Assembly (NCBI GenBank): GCA_036322875.1
Contig: AP027925.1
Coordinates: 1,212,970 to 1,276,969 of the forward strand
DNA from: Paraimprobicoccus trichonymphae
Lineage (GTDB): Bacteria > Bacillota > Clostridia > Oscillospirales > Acutalibacteraceae
DNA: 64,000 nucleotides
Reading direction: 5' to 3'
Shown: piece by piece, positions 9,478 through 18,385 of the stretch
How positions within the stretch are numbered: the first letter of the stretch is position 1
How the letters are laid out: each line of letters starts with the position of its first letter
Notes under the pieces: generated by a model
The model's input: the letters and a program-made list of their open reading frames with translations, nothing else
Told to the model about the DNA's origin: nothing
The model's database searches: none
Translations under genes and position numbers: made by a program

Positions 9478-9914
9478 AATTTCCTATTTTTGGGTTTTAA
9501 ATCTTTAGAAATATTTATTTTTTCAAAACTATTCTCTCTGATTATCTTTGAAACTATTACAAATTAAGTTACAAATGTATCATTTTGAAGTCTATTAATT
9601 CTATTTTTTATCGTATATAAAAAATAAAGGAAATTCAAGTGAAAATATATTTTTTATTATTTAAAGACATGAAAAATTAAGAAAATTATACTTATCACTA
9701 TTTTTAAATTGCTATATATATTAATTATAATAATTAGATATTATGATTTAGTTAAAATATTCAAAATCGTATATATTATTTTGATTGCGCCCATCTTTTC
9801 CAAGGTCTCTCCATAAGTGACAAATAGTCTTATCCCAATAGCATTCCCATTTCTAATATTGCTATTTTTTTTATGTTACTATGTCCATCTCTAACATAAT
9901 CACCATTTTCATCA
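9478..9914. other. Intergenic stretch with possible transposase scrap
   Basis: No gene. On the minus strand at roughly 9780-9905 a broken frame reads GDYVRDGHSN and CHWDKTICHLWRDLGK, which could be the edge of another transposase, but I cannot name its family. The rest is AT-rich spacer. Confidence 0.3.
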
Positions 9915-10314
9915 TTAGACCTGTTTCTAAACTCAAAAAGCCAACCTATGATTATACAAACTTGCAATCAATTTGACCCTGAGTAAACCTATTTTTTCTT
10001 TGTTTCTGTAAATTTCTTTACAAATTCTAAATATTTTTATTTCTCTATTAATGTGTTCAATTGTGATTCTTTTTTGTGCCAAAAGCTTATTTTCAATGAT
10101 TTCTTCTTCGGTGAGAGGATGATTTTTTGTAGCTTTTTTTGGCATTTCAGCATTCGGAAAAAATTTTTGAATTCCTTGATACCCTTTATCTGCATAAATT
10201 TTAACTTTTTTCCCAAATATTTTGGTTAAAGAGTTTTTAAATATTACAAAATCGTGTGTTGCGCCGGTTGCATTAAAAACATCAAGTATTTCACGTATTT
10301 TTGCATTGGCTAGA
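9915..10314 (-). mobile_element. Truncated second copy of the ISL2-like IS5 element
   Basis: This starts with the same terminal TTAGACCTG (9915) and carries the same C-terminal transposase half as 7782-8612 (HPLTEEEIIENKLLAQKR, ASLYNHRLAF). The match to the first copy stops at about 10314, where the left end of a different IS5-type element begins. The younger element therefore probably inserted here and the distal half of this copy is missing or displaced. Confidence 0.7.
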
Positions 10315-10918
10315 TAGTGTCGTCAATAAAAAAGTGATATAATAAAAACGGTGATAAAAATGTATAGAAGGCAAGATATAGCGGACAGAGTTTGAAAATT
10401 ATTGGAACCAAACTTGAAGGGCAGAAAAGGCACGCGTAGGACAACAGAAGATTTATAAACGCAGTTTTTTGAAATTTGCGAACTGGTGCGCTGTGGCGAG
10501 ATTTGCCCACAAAATATGGAGATTGGAAAAATAATCACAGAAGATTTTGCTGTTGGAGAGACAAAGATGAATGGGAAAGATTGCTGGAAATTTTAATAGA
10601 TGAACCGGAAATTGATGATAGACGCGTCCCATACAAAGGTTCACCCACACGCAGCCGACGCAAAGGGCGGAAATCAAGACATGGAGCGTACAAAAGGGGG
10701 CTCAATTCCAAAATTCACCAGAGGTTATGGTATGACGGTCAAAATGTTTGTCACAGCGGGTACCGTCGCGGATTGCAAGTTTGGAGAAAAGATTGTAACC
10801 GAAATAAACGCTGATTTTTTGCTAACCGATAAAGGCTACGATATCAATGAAGTAGATTTATAAAACCAAAAAATTTGTACAATGGCACATTCGTAACGAC
10901 AGATTTGTCAACCATTAT
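10315..10918 (+). mobile_element. IS5-family element (IS427-like) with frameshifted transposase
   Basis: Transposase parts lie in different plus-strand frames. An N-terminal piece begins MYRRQDIAD near 10361. A middle piece reads GALWRDLPTKYGDWKN, typical of the N-terminal domain of IS427-like transposases. Then comes MIDASHTKVHPHAADAKGGNQ near 10610, with the first catalytic Asp, and LLTDKGYDIN near 10830, with the second. Frameshifts separate them and the C-terminal Glu region is missing. The left junction lies at a CTAG sequence. The same left end occurs again at 11610, also at CTAG. Confidence 0.7.
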
Positions 10919-10919
10919 T

Positions 10920-11252
10920 TTAGCTGAATGGATCATCGTCATCACCAAGGTTATTATTACCTTCATTAAATTTTAAGTAATTGTCGTCTGAAGGTTTTTC
11001 TGGTAGATTAAGCAGATTAAATTTAAGATTTTTAATTTTTGAAATGAAATTTCCCTTAAATTTTTTTAATTCTCTCCATTTTATATTTTTAATGTAATTA
11101 TTAAAATTTTTGTATAAAAATTTAAATTTAAGCTTTGATTTGTAATCATTAAGTTCTATTTTATCAAGATATATACTTTTTAAACTATTTAAAGTTTTTT
11201 TTGAATATTTTTTTCTATCTTCTAATCTACTAAAAATTTTTTTTATGTCCAT
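10920..11252 (-). CDS. Small lysine-rich protein of unknown function
   Basis: A 110-residue protein that I do not recognise. It is highly basic (many Lys, Asn, Phe) with a predicted helical middle (LKSIYLDKIELNDYKSKLKF) and an acidic C-terminal tail ending NNNLGDDDDPFS. There is no signal peptide or membrane helix. It overlaps the end of the upstream small gene by 23 bases, so the two are probably co-transcribed. Both sit between two copies of an IS5-type left end, so the pair may be cargo or a chance neighbour. Coding status is moderately supported by length and composition only. Confidence 0.45.
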   Translation of the reverse strand: MDIKKIFSRLEDRKKYSKKTLNSLKSIYLDKIELNDYKSKLKFKFLYKNFNNYIKNIKWRELKKFKGNFISKIKNLKFNLLNLPEKPSDDNYLKFNEGNNNLGDDDDPFS

Positions 11253-11493
11253 TGTTTAATTTATTGTCTTGAATTAATTCATTCACTTTCGTTTTCAATG
11301 TTTTATAATTAAGAAAAAATTTTTTGCTTCCTTCCTGTTTAGTTTTATAATATTTTTCATAATCTTTAAATAATTTTTTAAATTTTTTTACATTGCTAAA
11401 ATGGCCCATTTTAAATGTAGAATTTTTAAATTTTTTACAAAAATTTTCTAATTGCTCAAATTCTTCCTTTATTTTATTCCAAATTCCAGACAT
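11230..11493 (-). CDS. Small coiled-coil protein of unknown function
   Basis: About 87 residues, rich in Lys, Glu and Phe, with heptad-like spacing (IWNKIKEEFEQLENFCKKF) suggesting a coiled coil. No family recognised. I prefer ATG at 11491-11493 because GAGTGAGG lies a suitable distance upstream, although a TTG at 11511 would extend it. It is the first gene of a two-gene overlap with 10920-11252. WxG100-like or small secreted helical proteins are an alternative, but the central WxG motif is absent. Confidence 0.45.
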   Translation of the reverse strand: MSGIWNKIKEEFEQLENFCKKFKNSTFKMGHFSNVKKFKKLFKDYEKYYKTKQEGSKKFFLNYKTLKTKVNELIQDNKLNNGHKKNF

Positions 11494-11609
11494 ATAAACG
11501 ACCTCACTCAAAATTTACTTATATATATTATTACAATTATTTCGCATTATCAGATTATTTTATAAAATTTTTATATAAAAATTTAACTTAATTTTTAATA
11601 GCTGGTCTA

Positions 11610-11768
11610 GATAGTGTTGTCAGTAAAAAATTGATATAATAAAAACGGTGATAAAAATGTATAGAAGGCACGATATAGCGGACAGAATTTGAAAATTATT
11701 GGAACCAAACTTGAAGGGCAGAAAAAGTACGCGCAGGACAACAGGAGATTTATAAACGCAGTTTTTCA
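11610..11768 (+). mobile_element. Left-end fragment of the IS427-like IS5 element
   Basis: About 160 bases nearly identical to 10315-10475: the same GATAGTGT...GTCA end, the same TATAAT-like box and the same start of the transposase frame (MYRRHDIADR). The similarity ends at about 11768, where group II intron sequence on the opposite strand begins. The junction again lies at CTAG. It is a truncated IS. Confidence 0.7.
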
Positions 11769-12606
11769 TATATCCGAAAGTTTATCATGGTTTATGTTGT
11801 CGAAACAGCCTTTGATGTCGCCTTCTATGAACCATATTGCACTATTGAACGGGTATAACAACGGGTCTCATTTTTTCCATTAAGCCTTTTGATAAATCCC
11901 CTGCGTAATGGCTTGGATTTAAAAGTACCATTTGTAAGTTCTGTTATTAACTTTTCAACATACGTTCTTCCCTAATTCATCTATCGTATCATTATCAGTA
12001 CCTGGATTCAGAGCATCATTGTTTTTGCTTGATTTTTGGTAAGCAACGTAGTACGTAAGAGGTATCTGTAAAAATGAGTATATACGCCCAACTTTATGGT
12101 CGTCAGTCGTTGGTTTTGTCACAGATTCTCCGTCCTTTCAACTTTCTTATTTTGAAATATACTAACTGCCTCCCTTTGACGCTTTCCCGCCCTTGGATTA
12201 ATATGAAGGCTCTGTTACCATGTGAAATAAACTCCCTTTAGGTAATCCCCAATTAACTTTGTTTCTTGGATGTAAATTATCGGATATGCTTTATAGTCTG
12301 TTAAAATATGTTCCCGTGCTTACTTTGCAATATTGTGGTAACAGTGTGTACGAATACGACATACAAGCTCATTGCAATATTAGGAGCTAAGAGTTTAATT
12401 TCCCGGTTAACAGACTTTGCATTAGGCAAGATAGCCCTATTTCCATATCTACTGCTAATCGTAACCTTAACTCCAGAACAATTTGCCGCTTCCTCACCGT
12501 GCATTGATCAACTTTTGTTTTGCAGTAAAGTAAGCCTTTCTGCTGCGTTATCATGCAGCATAGTTCCAATTATCTACTATAAACAAAGCCCCCTATCTGG
12601 GCATGC
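11769..12606 (-). mobile_element. 5' part of a group II intron with reverse-transcriptase fragment
   Basis: On the minus strand the 5' end reads GCCCAGATAGGGGGC near 12605-12588, matching the conserved start of chloroplast-like bacterial group II introns (GTGCGCCCAGATAGGG). About 700 bases later a broken reading frame gives NPGTDNDTIDELG and FKSKPLRRGFIKRLNG, then WFIEGDIKGCFDNINHDKL, the RT motif holding the first catalytic Asp. The intron is cut at this point by the IS5 left end. The maturase, En domain and domains V/VI are therefore missing, so it cannot splice. It sits just downstream of the YugP-like protease gene, a common landing site for such introns. Confidence 0.75.
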
Positions 12607-12630
12607 ATATTCTTATCATAAAATTAGATT

Positions 12631-13329
12631 TTAATCATCATTACGATGTGAAGAAATTAAAACTAATCGTATCAAGGATATCAAAGAAGTAAAGAGTGCT
12701 GCAACGTATGTCATTGCAGCTGCACTAAGAACTTTTTTTGTTCCTTTCATTTCTTCATCAGTCAAATTTCCTGAATTTTGAAGTGCTACAAGTGCTCTTT
12801 TGCTTGCATCAAATTCCACTGGTAATGTTACGAGCTGGAACAAAACAGCAAAACTAAAAAGTAAAATTCCAAAATTTACGATAAAATTATATTGCACAGG
12901 TAGCATTAGACCTAAACAAATAATCGGTGTTGATAAACTTGAGCAAAGCTGCGTTATTGGTACTAATCTTTGTCTGGCTTTGACAAATCCATAATTTTTT
13001 GCATATTGAACTGCATGTCCAGCTTCATGGGATGCAATACCAACAGCCGCAATAGATGCTTCATTGTAAATTGGATCAGAAAGGGAAATTTTATTGTTGC
13101 GAGGATCGTAATAGTCATTGTATTGACCATGTATGTGGCAAATTTCGACCCCATTAATATTGTTTTGATACAAAACATTTTCTGATGATTGTAAGCCGGT
13201 TATTGATTTTCTACATTTAATCTTAGAATATTTATTAAACATAAATTTCACTCTAAAATGTGCGAACATTGTAATTGTCAAAGTTATTAACGCATACAAA
13301 AAATAATTCGTGTCATAGTAATAAAACAT
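12631..13329 (-). CDS. YugP-like membrane zinc metallopeptidase
   Basis: A 232-residue protein with an N-terminal membrane helix, the zinc motif HEAGHAVQYAK near residue 101, and two or three further hydrophobic segments (IICLGLMLPV, ILLFSFAVLFQLVTLP, and a C-terminal helix). This is the layout of the Zn-dependent protease_2 (YugP) family. VEFDASKRAL is another strong family mark and supplies the third zinc ligand region. Role: membrane-bound peptidase, substrate unknown. ATG follows AAAGGAG. It is intact, although flanked by an intron scrap and a pseudogene. Confidence 0.88.
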   Translation of the reverse strand: MFYYYDTNYFLYALITLTITMFAHFRVKFMFNKYSKIKCRKSITGLQSSENVLYQNNINGVEICHIHGQYNDYYDPRNNKISLSDPIYNEASIAAVGIASHEAGHAVQYAKNYGFVKARQRLVPITQLCSSLSTPIICLGLMLPVQYNFIVNFGILLFSFAVLFQLVTLPVEFDASKRALVALQNSGNLTDEEMKGTKKVLSAAAMTYVAALFTSLISLIRLVLISSHRNDD

Positions 13330-13495
13330 TTTTACTCCTTTTAGTATTTAAAGTTACTAATTAATTATACTTCCAAGTTAAGTTATTTTATGTATTTTGT
13401 CGAAATTATTTTAGTTTGTGTAAATTAAATAAAATTTGTTTGTTTTTGTATATATATTTTATAATAATTTTAGCTAATTAATCAATAAAAAAATG

Positions 13496-13523
13496 TTGAC
13501 ATTTGTAAAAAACATGTTATAAT
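13496..13523 (+). promoter_or_regulatory. Promoter of repeat family B, copy 1
   Basis: TTGACA at 13496-13501, 16-base spacer, TATAAT at 13518-13523 preceded by TGT (extended -10). The surrounding sequence from about 13455 to 13600 is shared with 14930-15080 and 32325-32400, so the whole upstream region was duplicated. It should drive the ruined gene beginning at 13569. Confidence 0.75.
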
Positions 13524-13568
13524 ACATAGAGTATTATAATAAAAAATCGATTTTAAAAAAAGGAAATA

Positions 13569-14100
13569 TTGTTTAAAAAAAAATAAATAAAATTTTAGAA
13601 GGAAGTTTAGCTTTGGGTTTGAGTTTCGTAGGTTGTAATTTTAGAGTACTGAATACCAAATCACATAGAGCTTTTAGAGTGGATGAAGGTTAATCCTGTG
13701 AAAATTATCAGTTTAGCACTGTTCGTAGTGGTTGGAGAAAGTTACGGTAACTACAAAATTTTTAAACATGTTGTACAAAGTAAAGATAAAAAAATCGAAA
13801 AAAAATAGATCAAATATATCATATAAGTGACGTAAGCTATGAATATTTTTGGACAGAAGAGGATTTAGAAAAAATATATCTTGATTGTAAAGAAATATCT
13901 AAGTTTGTTATTATGATGACATGTGAAGAAGAAAATGTTGATATTATAGAAACAAAAAAGGACAAACGTTTTTTGCTGCAAAAGATTTTAATCCTAAATC
14001 AAATTCAACTATTGACTATATAAAAATAGAATATGGTGGTGTTTTCTATTATTTTTTAAGCGAAGATAATCTAGAGAATTTATATAAAGAAGGTTCTTGA
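13569..14100 (+). pseudogene. Ruined lipoprotein-like gene of unknown family
   Basis: A TTG start at 13569 after AAAAGGA would read MFKKK, and allowing one base in the run of A gives NKILEGSLALGLSFVGC, which looks like a signal peptide ending in a lipobox. Downstream pieces in changing frames read SHRAFRVDEG, QFSTVRSGW and, near the end, VSYEYFWTEEDLEKIYLDC and IDYIKIEYGGVFYYFLSEDN. Several stops and frameshifts are needed, so it is a pseudogene. I do not recognise the family. The strong promoter in front shows it was expressed once. Confidence 0.5.
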
Positions 14101-14104
14101 TAAT

Positions 14105-14520
14105 ATTGACACTCCCCGTGTCTAAATACATGGGATTCTTAGGCGCATACAGAAGTATATTTCTAACATCTTTAAGCCCCCGGCATGCCGTTACCTCGTC
14201 CGTGCATATAGCAGTTTAGGCTGATTTCCTTTTACCAGAAGCGCCATAGGTGCGTTTATAATGTTGTTTAAAGTACCAACTCGATCCTGATGAGATATAT
14301 ACCCAAAGAATTCACAAGCATACTTCCGCGTGGTTTTTTTCGTTACAATTTGGACAATTTTGACTGGTATATTTTGGATCGACGTATTCGATTTTAATTC
14401 CAACCATTTTAGATTTATAATCAATAAAATTTGCCAAGCGATAGAAAGACCATTTATGCAAATTTTTAGCGTTTTTACGGCTTGTTCTTGCCGTTTGGCG
14501 AATGTTTATCAACTATTTTA
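14105..14520 (-). mobile_element. Degraded IS200/IS605 TnpB (OrfB) remnant with element end
   Basis: On the minus strand the zinc-finger part of TnpB is visible: KWSFYRLANFIDYKSKMVGIK then VDPKYTSQNCPNCN, followed by further broken pieces with CEFFGYISHQDRVGTLNNI and an Ala-rich end. The right end of the element at 14108-14140 has the usual hairpin sequence (ACTCCCCGTGTCTAAATACATGGG). The RuvC N-terminal parts are absent. It interrupts the region between two ruined genes. Confidence 0.65.
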
Positions 14521-14659
14521 ACATAATAATTATAATACAAGTCTTTTTTTTAAAAAAAGAAAAAAAAATTACAATATCTTGTGGCTTATATCTCCATGGC
14601 GGGGATTTACGCCACATTTGGTAATAATTACAAAGAAAATAATTTAATAAAAGGAAAAT

Positions 14660-14852
14660 ATGTCGGTCGTTGATATCAATAACGTAGTAACACTAAAAAA
14701 CAATGAAAAATTTGAATTTGTGGTTTAAGTATGTTCCACATGAAGAATAAGATTTTATAGAAAGTAAAAAGCTTAATCTAACTGAAGATTCTAAAATGGT
14801 CAAAAATTAAGTTCTTTAATGGTTCTTATAGAATGTTGTTGGTTGAAGAATA
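14660..14852 (+). pseudogene. Fragment of an unknown small gene
   Basis: After AAAGGAAAAT an ATG at 14660 opens the frame MSVVDINNVVTLKNNEKFEFVV. It then hits a stop, and shifting the frame gives YVPHEE and FIESKKLNLTEDSKMVK. The start looks genuine because of its ribosome site, but the gene is broken. The VTLxNNEKFEVV-like opening resembles small DUF1292-type proteins, only weakly. Confidence 0.35.
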
Positions 14853-14880
14853 ACTTTAAAAAGAAATTTAACTAAAACAA

Positions 14881-15080
14881 TAAATAGTTGAAAATAAAAA
14901 ATTCAGCTGTTTATTTTGCTTTCTTTAGGCATGTATGCTTTATAATAATTTTAGTTAATGAATCAATAAAAAAACATGTTACAATGCATAGAGTATTATC
15001 ATAAAAAATCAGTTTTATATGAGAATGAAAATATTGTTTAATAAAAAAATAAATAAATATTTGTATTTTAAAAAATATTA
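14881..15080 (+). repeat. Repeat family B, copy 2 (promoter damaged), upstream of alkD
   Basis: This aligns with 13455-13600 and 32278-32400: AATAGTTGAAAATAAAAA, TTCAGCTG, TATAATAATTT, AATCAATAAA, and CATAGAGTATTAT. Relative to copy 1 the segment carrying the -35 (TGTTGACATTTG) is missing, while an ACATGTTACAAT -10 remains at 14972-14984. It also keeps the start of the same lipoprotein-like frame (LFNKKINK) at about 15035, which soon hits a stop. alkD follows with its own AAAAGGA site. Confidence 0.6.
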
Positions 15081-15105
15081 TAAAATTTAAAAGGAATTTA
15101 AACAA

Positions 15106-15846
15106 ATGGATTTTAAACAAATTTGGACGAAAGCACGCTATGAAGAATTTATAAATTATCTAAAGAATTTAGCAGATTTAAAATATAAAGAATTTCATTT
15201 TAAAATTTTGAATGACAATACAGTAGGCTTTATTGGCGTACAAACACCAATTTTGAGAGAAATTGCAAAAAATATTTTAAAAAATGATTACAACGGTTTT
15301 TTGAGGTTTAATGAACACAAGTTTTATGAGGAAAAAGCAATTCATAGTTTTATAATTAGGCACGCAGAGTTTACTTATGTTGAACTTATCCAAGCTATAA
15401 AAGATTTCGTACCACATATTTCAAATTGGGCTTTGGCTGATATAACAGCAAAAAAATTTCCACAAATTATTGAAAATAAAGATATTGCTCTTAAAGAAAT
15501 TTTAAAATTTACAAGATCCAATAATCCTTGGGAAGTCAGACTTGGTCTTGTTATGTCTTTAAGTATGTACATTAGCAAAAAGTATATATACAAAATTTTA
15601 GAAGTTTGCAAATCTATAAATTCTGAACACCGATGTTGTATTGAAAATGAAATTCCTTATTATGTAAAAATAGGAAATGCGTGGCTGGTTTCTGAGTGTT
15701 ACATAAAATTTCCTAAAATCACTAAAAATTTTTTAGAGACTAAAATTTTAGAAAAATGGGTTCAAAATAAAGCTGTTCAGAAAATAAAAGAATCGTTTAG
15801 AGTTGCCAAAAAAGATAAAATAGTGCTTGAAAATTTAAAAATTTGA
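15106..15846 (+). CDS. DNA alkylation repair protein, AlkD-like glycosylase
   Basis: A 246-residue, all-helical HEAT-like repeat protein. It opens with the family's region VGFIGVQTPILREIAK and continues with FYEEKAIHSFIIRH, FVPHISNWALADITAKKF near residue 105 and NPWEVRLGLVMSLSMY. The Trp and Asp of NWALAD and the Trp-Arg of WEVRLG match positions that line the DNA-binding groove in AlkD. These enzymes remove bulky or positively charged alkylated bases without flipping. ATG follows AAAAGGA. It forms a probable two-gene unit with the flavodoxin-fold gene 16 bases downstream. Confidence 0.9.
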   Translation: MDFKQIWTKARYEEFINYLKNLADLKYKEFHFKILNDNTVGFIGVQTPILREIAKNILKNDYNGFLRFNEHKFYEEKAIHSFIIRHAEFTYVELIQAIKDFVPHISNWALADITAKKFPQIIENKDIALKEILKFTRSNNPWEVRLGLVMSLSMYISKKYIYKILEVCKSINSEHRCCIENEIPYYVKIGNAWLVSECYIKFPKITKNFLETKILEKWVQNKAVQKIKESFRVAKKDKIVLENLKI

Positions 15847-15862
15847 ATTGTGATTTAAAAAA

Positions 15863-16330
15863 ATGGTACTTGTATTATACAGTTCACCACATTCTGATGG
15901 TTTTACTTTTAAAGCTTTGAATATAGTTTTGAAATTTTTTGAGAATTCTGAAATTAAAATAATAAGTTCTTATGATTTGAATGCCAAACCATGTGTAGAC
16001 TGCGGATATTGTAAGGATACAAGCATATGTAAATTTTATGATTTGGACGAATTTTATGATTTGTTATTTTCAAGTAATTTATTAATAATTGCCACTCCAG
16101 TTTATAATTTTTCTATACCTTCGCCGCTTAAATCAATAATAGATAGAAATCAGAGATTTTATAATAAAAAATTTAATTTTAAGGAAAAAAATGCAATTTT
16201 GATTGTAACTTCAGGAAAATCTGACCAATTAAGTTTAAAAATTATAAAAAAACAACTTTTTTATTCCTTTAAATTTATAAAAATTAAATTTGTTTTCGTA
16301 ACATTGACCAACACAGACAAAATGGTTTGA
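15863..16330 (+). CDS. NAD(P)H-dependent flavin reductase / flavodoxin-fold protein
   Basis: A 155-residue protein of the FMN_red / flavodoxin-like fold. The N-terminus reads MVLVLYSSPHSDGFTFKAL, the phosphate-binding loop for FMN. CVDCGYCKD near residue 45 is the CxxCxxC stretch typical of iron-sulfur flavoprotein-like reductases, and ATPVYNFSIPSPLKSIIDR near residue 78 is the classic flavin-contacting segment. It should reduce flavins, quinones or another acceptor with NAD(P)H. It is slightly short at the C-terminus for the family, so a recent truncation is possible. It follows alkD closely and is probably co-transcribed. Confidence 0.85.
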   Translation: MVLVLYSSPHSDGFTFKALNIVLKFFENSEIKIISSYDLNAKPCVDCGYCKDTSICKFYDLDEFYDLLFSSNLLIIATPVYNFSIPSPLKSIIDRNQRFYNKKFNFKEKNAILIVTSGKSDQLSLKIIKKQLFYSFKFIKIKFVFVTLTNTDKMV

Positions 16331-16548
16331 GATGTGAGTTTATTAGTTATTTTTTTAGTCACTTTCGTTTAAAAAATCTTCAATAAAATCGTGAAATTAT
16401 AATTAGACACTAACACTAAAAATGTTCATAAATCTATTCCGATGATTATTATTTCAAAAAACATTTTAAAATATTTTGAAAAAACCAAAACCTATCTTGT
16501 TAATAAGTGCTTTACGTTGTTTTTTATTAATTTATGAAACTGAATTTT

Positions 16549-17070
16549 TTAGATTGATCCTTTAATTTGCAAAAGGACTGCATATTTAAAATCCAATTTC
16601 CCCCTATTTTCGAATAACCCTTTAAATTTATTATTTAAAGCCTGCAATTCTGAGTCTAAATTTAAATATAATTTTAAATCTTTTATTTCTTTTTTTATTT
16701 TTTGTTTTCTGAATAATATTATCGACCAAAAACTTTTCTTTTTTTCTTTTAATTCTTTAACTTTGTTTTCTAAAACTGATTTTTGAGTTTCGTAACCATA
16801 ATTTTTTATTTTAATTTCTAATATTTTAATTTTATTTTCTAATGATTTTTTTTTATTTTCATATTTTTTTATTCTTGTATCATTTAATTTTATTTTTTCC
16901 TCTATTTTTTTTATTTTAACTTCATTTTTATATCCAATTGAATAATATTCATAAATTATTTTTTTTGCTTTTATTTCGTTGTTTAAATCAGCAGAAATAC
17001 CACCACTAAAACTAAATAAATCAAAAAATAAAACTGATATGCAAAAAAAATTTTTTACTTTTAAATTCAT
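16549..17070 (-). CDS. Secreted coiled-coil protein of unknown function
   Basis: A 173-residue protein with a signal peptide (NFFCISVLFFDLFSFSGGISA, cleavage likely near residue 28). It is followed by about 110 residues of Lys/Glu/Ile heptads (IKKIEEKIKLNDTRIKKYEN, LENKIKILEIKI) predicted to form a long coiled coil, then a short globular end. I know no family match. ATG follows GAAGG. The gene is alone, with spacers on both sides. A surface or periplasmic-space spacer protein is possible, but that is a guess. Confidence 0.55.
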   Translation of the reverse strand: MNLKVKNFFCISVLFFDLFSFSGGISADLNNEIKAKKIIYEYYSIGYKNEVKIKKIEEKIKLNDTRIKKYENKKKSLENKIKILEIKIKNYGYETQKSVLENKVKELKEKKKSFWSIILFRKQKIKKEIKDLKLYLNLDSELQALNNKFKGLFENRGKLDFKYAVLLQIKGSI

Positions 17071-17844
17071 TTGTACTAACCTTCTTTAAAATTTAAATTA
17101 AAACTTAAAATTTGCTATAGTTTAACAATACAAATTCTATAACTCATTTTCTATTATAGTACATAAATTAAAAACTGTCAATTATTAACTTCTAGAATTG
17201 TTAAAAGCATTATCCTTTCTCCAAATAAACAGAAAAATTTCTAAGTCTTGCTCATAATAAATGAAGCATTAGAAAAAAATTTTGTGGATTTACAAAGGAA
17301 ATAAAAAACAAATATTGGCAAAAATATAGGTTTTTTATCCCAATTGTTCTACCAAAATCTAATCAAAAAAAACTATTGAATTAATAAACCGGTGTATTTT
17401 TTTCTCTACTACAAATATTTTATTTTTTTTGTGAACCAACTCCAGTTTTTCACGTCTACAATTTTTATTTTCATAATTTTTTCATATAAATTTTTTTCAA
17501 AACTTACATAATTATGTGGGAAAAATAGGGGACATCAAAAAACAGTTTGAGGAAATTTAAAGTTTAGAAAAGATAGCAAAAAGCTTTGTAAAAAAAAATA
17601 ATGATAAATTTTTAAACAGTAAATCTACTAACTTTACTGAAAATTTCAATAAAATTATATAATCTTTTATTGCAACCAGAATTTTCAATGAATTTGGCAC
17701 ATGTAGCAAATACAACTTGCATTTTCTTTTTTCCCTTGCCAGCTGAAAAATTTATAGAAAACGTATAAAAACATAAACAATATTTACTCAGATTTAGAAT
17801 TATACTAAATCGTTAAACAAATAAACTAGTATAATTATTATATC
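17071..17844. other. Long intergenic stretch, no gene supported
   Basis: No credible gene in 774 bases. A short open run on the plus strand near 17520-17660 reads KKQFEEI then KIAKSFVKKNNDKFLNSKSTNFTENFNKII with one stop, perhaps the tail of a decayed coiled-coil gene. The right edge holds the terminator-side sequence of nrdG, without a clear hairpin. Confidence 0.35.
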
Positions 17845-18378
17845 TCAGTACTCGAAATTAGAAATCAACAAATTTTGCTCTATTATTTTCTCATATTTCA
17901 AAGAATATTTGACATTAATAATTCTTTGATTTGTTGAACCTTTAAATGTTGAAGTTATAGATTTTCTGTTAATGTCAAAAGGACCGTCTATAAGTAAATC
18001 TGAATTTCTCAATAAATTCATTAAATCTTCATTTTCATTATTCAAAATTTCCTCAAAAGTGTATCCTGTATATGTAATTATATTATATTTCAATTTGTGA
18101 ATTTTTTTAGCTAAAACAGCAAATCTTGAAGCTTGAGCAAAAGGTTCACCACCTGAAAAAGTAACACCAGATATTATAGGATTTTGTTTTATCATATCAA
18201 CGACATCATCGAAAAAAAATTTTTTTCCGCCATTCAAACTGTGAGTTTCAGGATTATGACAACCTACACACCTATGTGGACAACCCTGAGCAAACAAGAC
18301 AAATCTAATACCCGGACCATCAACTATTGACTCCTTTTCAATTCCTGATAATTCTACAAAATTTTCTATATTTTCCAT
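17845..18378 (-). CDS. nrdG: Anaerobic ribonucleotide reductase activating enzyme
   Basis: A 177-residue radical-SAM enzyme. The [4Fe-4S] motif is CPHRCVGC at residues ~31-38 (CxxxCxxC), followed by HNPETHSLNGG and SGGEPFAQ, the SAM-binding GGE motif. It uses SAM and an electron donor to install the glycyl radical on NrdD. It lies 7 bases downstream of nrdD and is clearly in the same operon. Length and motifs are normal. Start ATG is at 18376-18378. Confidence 0.95.
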   Translation of the reverse strand: MENIENFVELSGIEKESIVDGPGIRFVLFAQGCPHRCVGCHNPETHSLNGGKKFFFDDVVDMIKQNPIISGVTFSGGEPFAQASRFAVLAKKIHKLKYNIITYTGYTFEEILNNENEDLMNLLRNSDLLIDGPFDINRKSITSTFKGSTNQRIINVKYSLKYEKIIEQNLLISNFEY

Positions 18379-18385
18379 TATTTAC

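Noticed and set aside
12308..12634. 108-residue plus-strand open frame
   Set aside because: It is antisense to the group II intron fragment, whose RNA and RT motifs explain the sequence.
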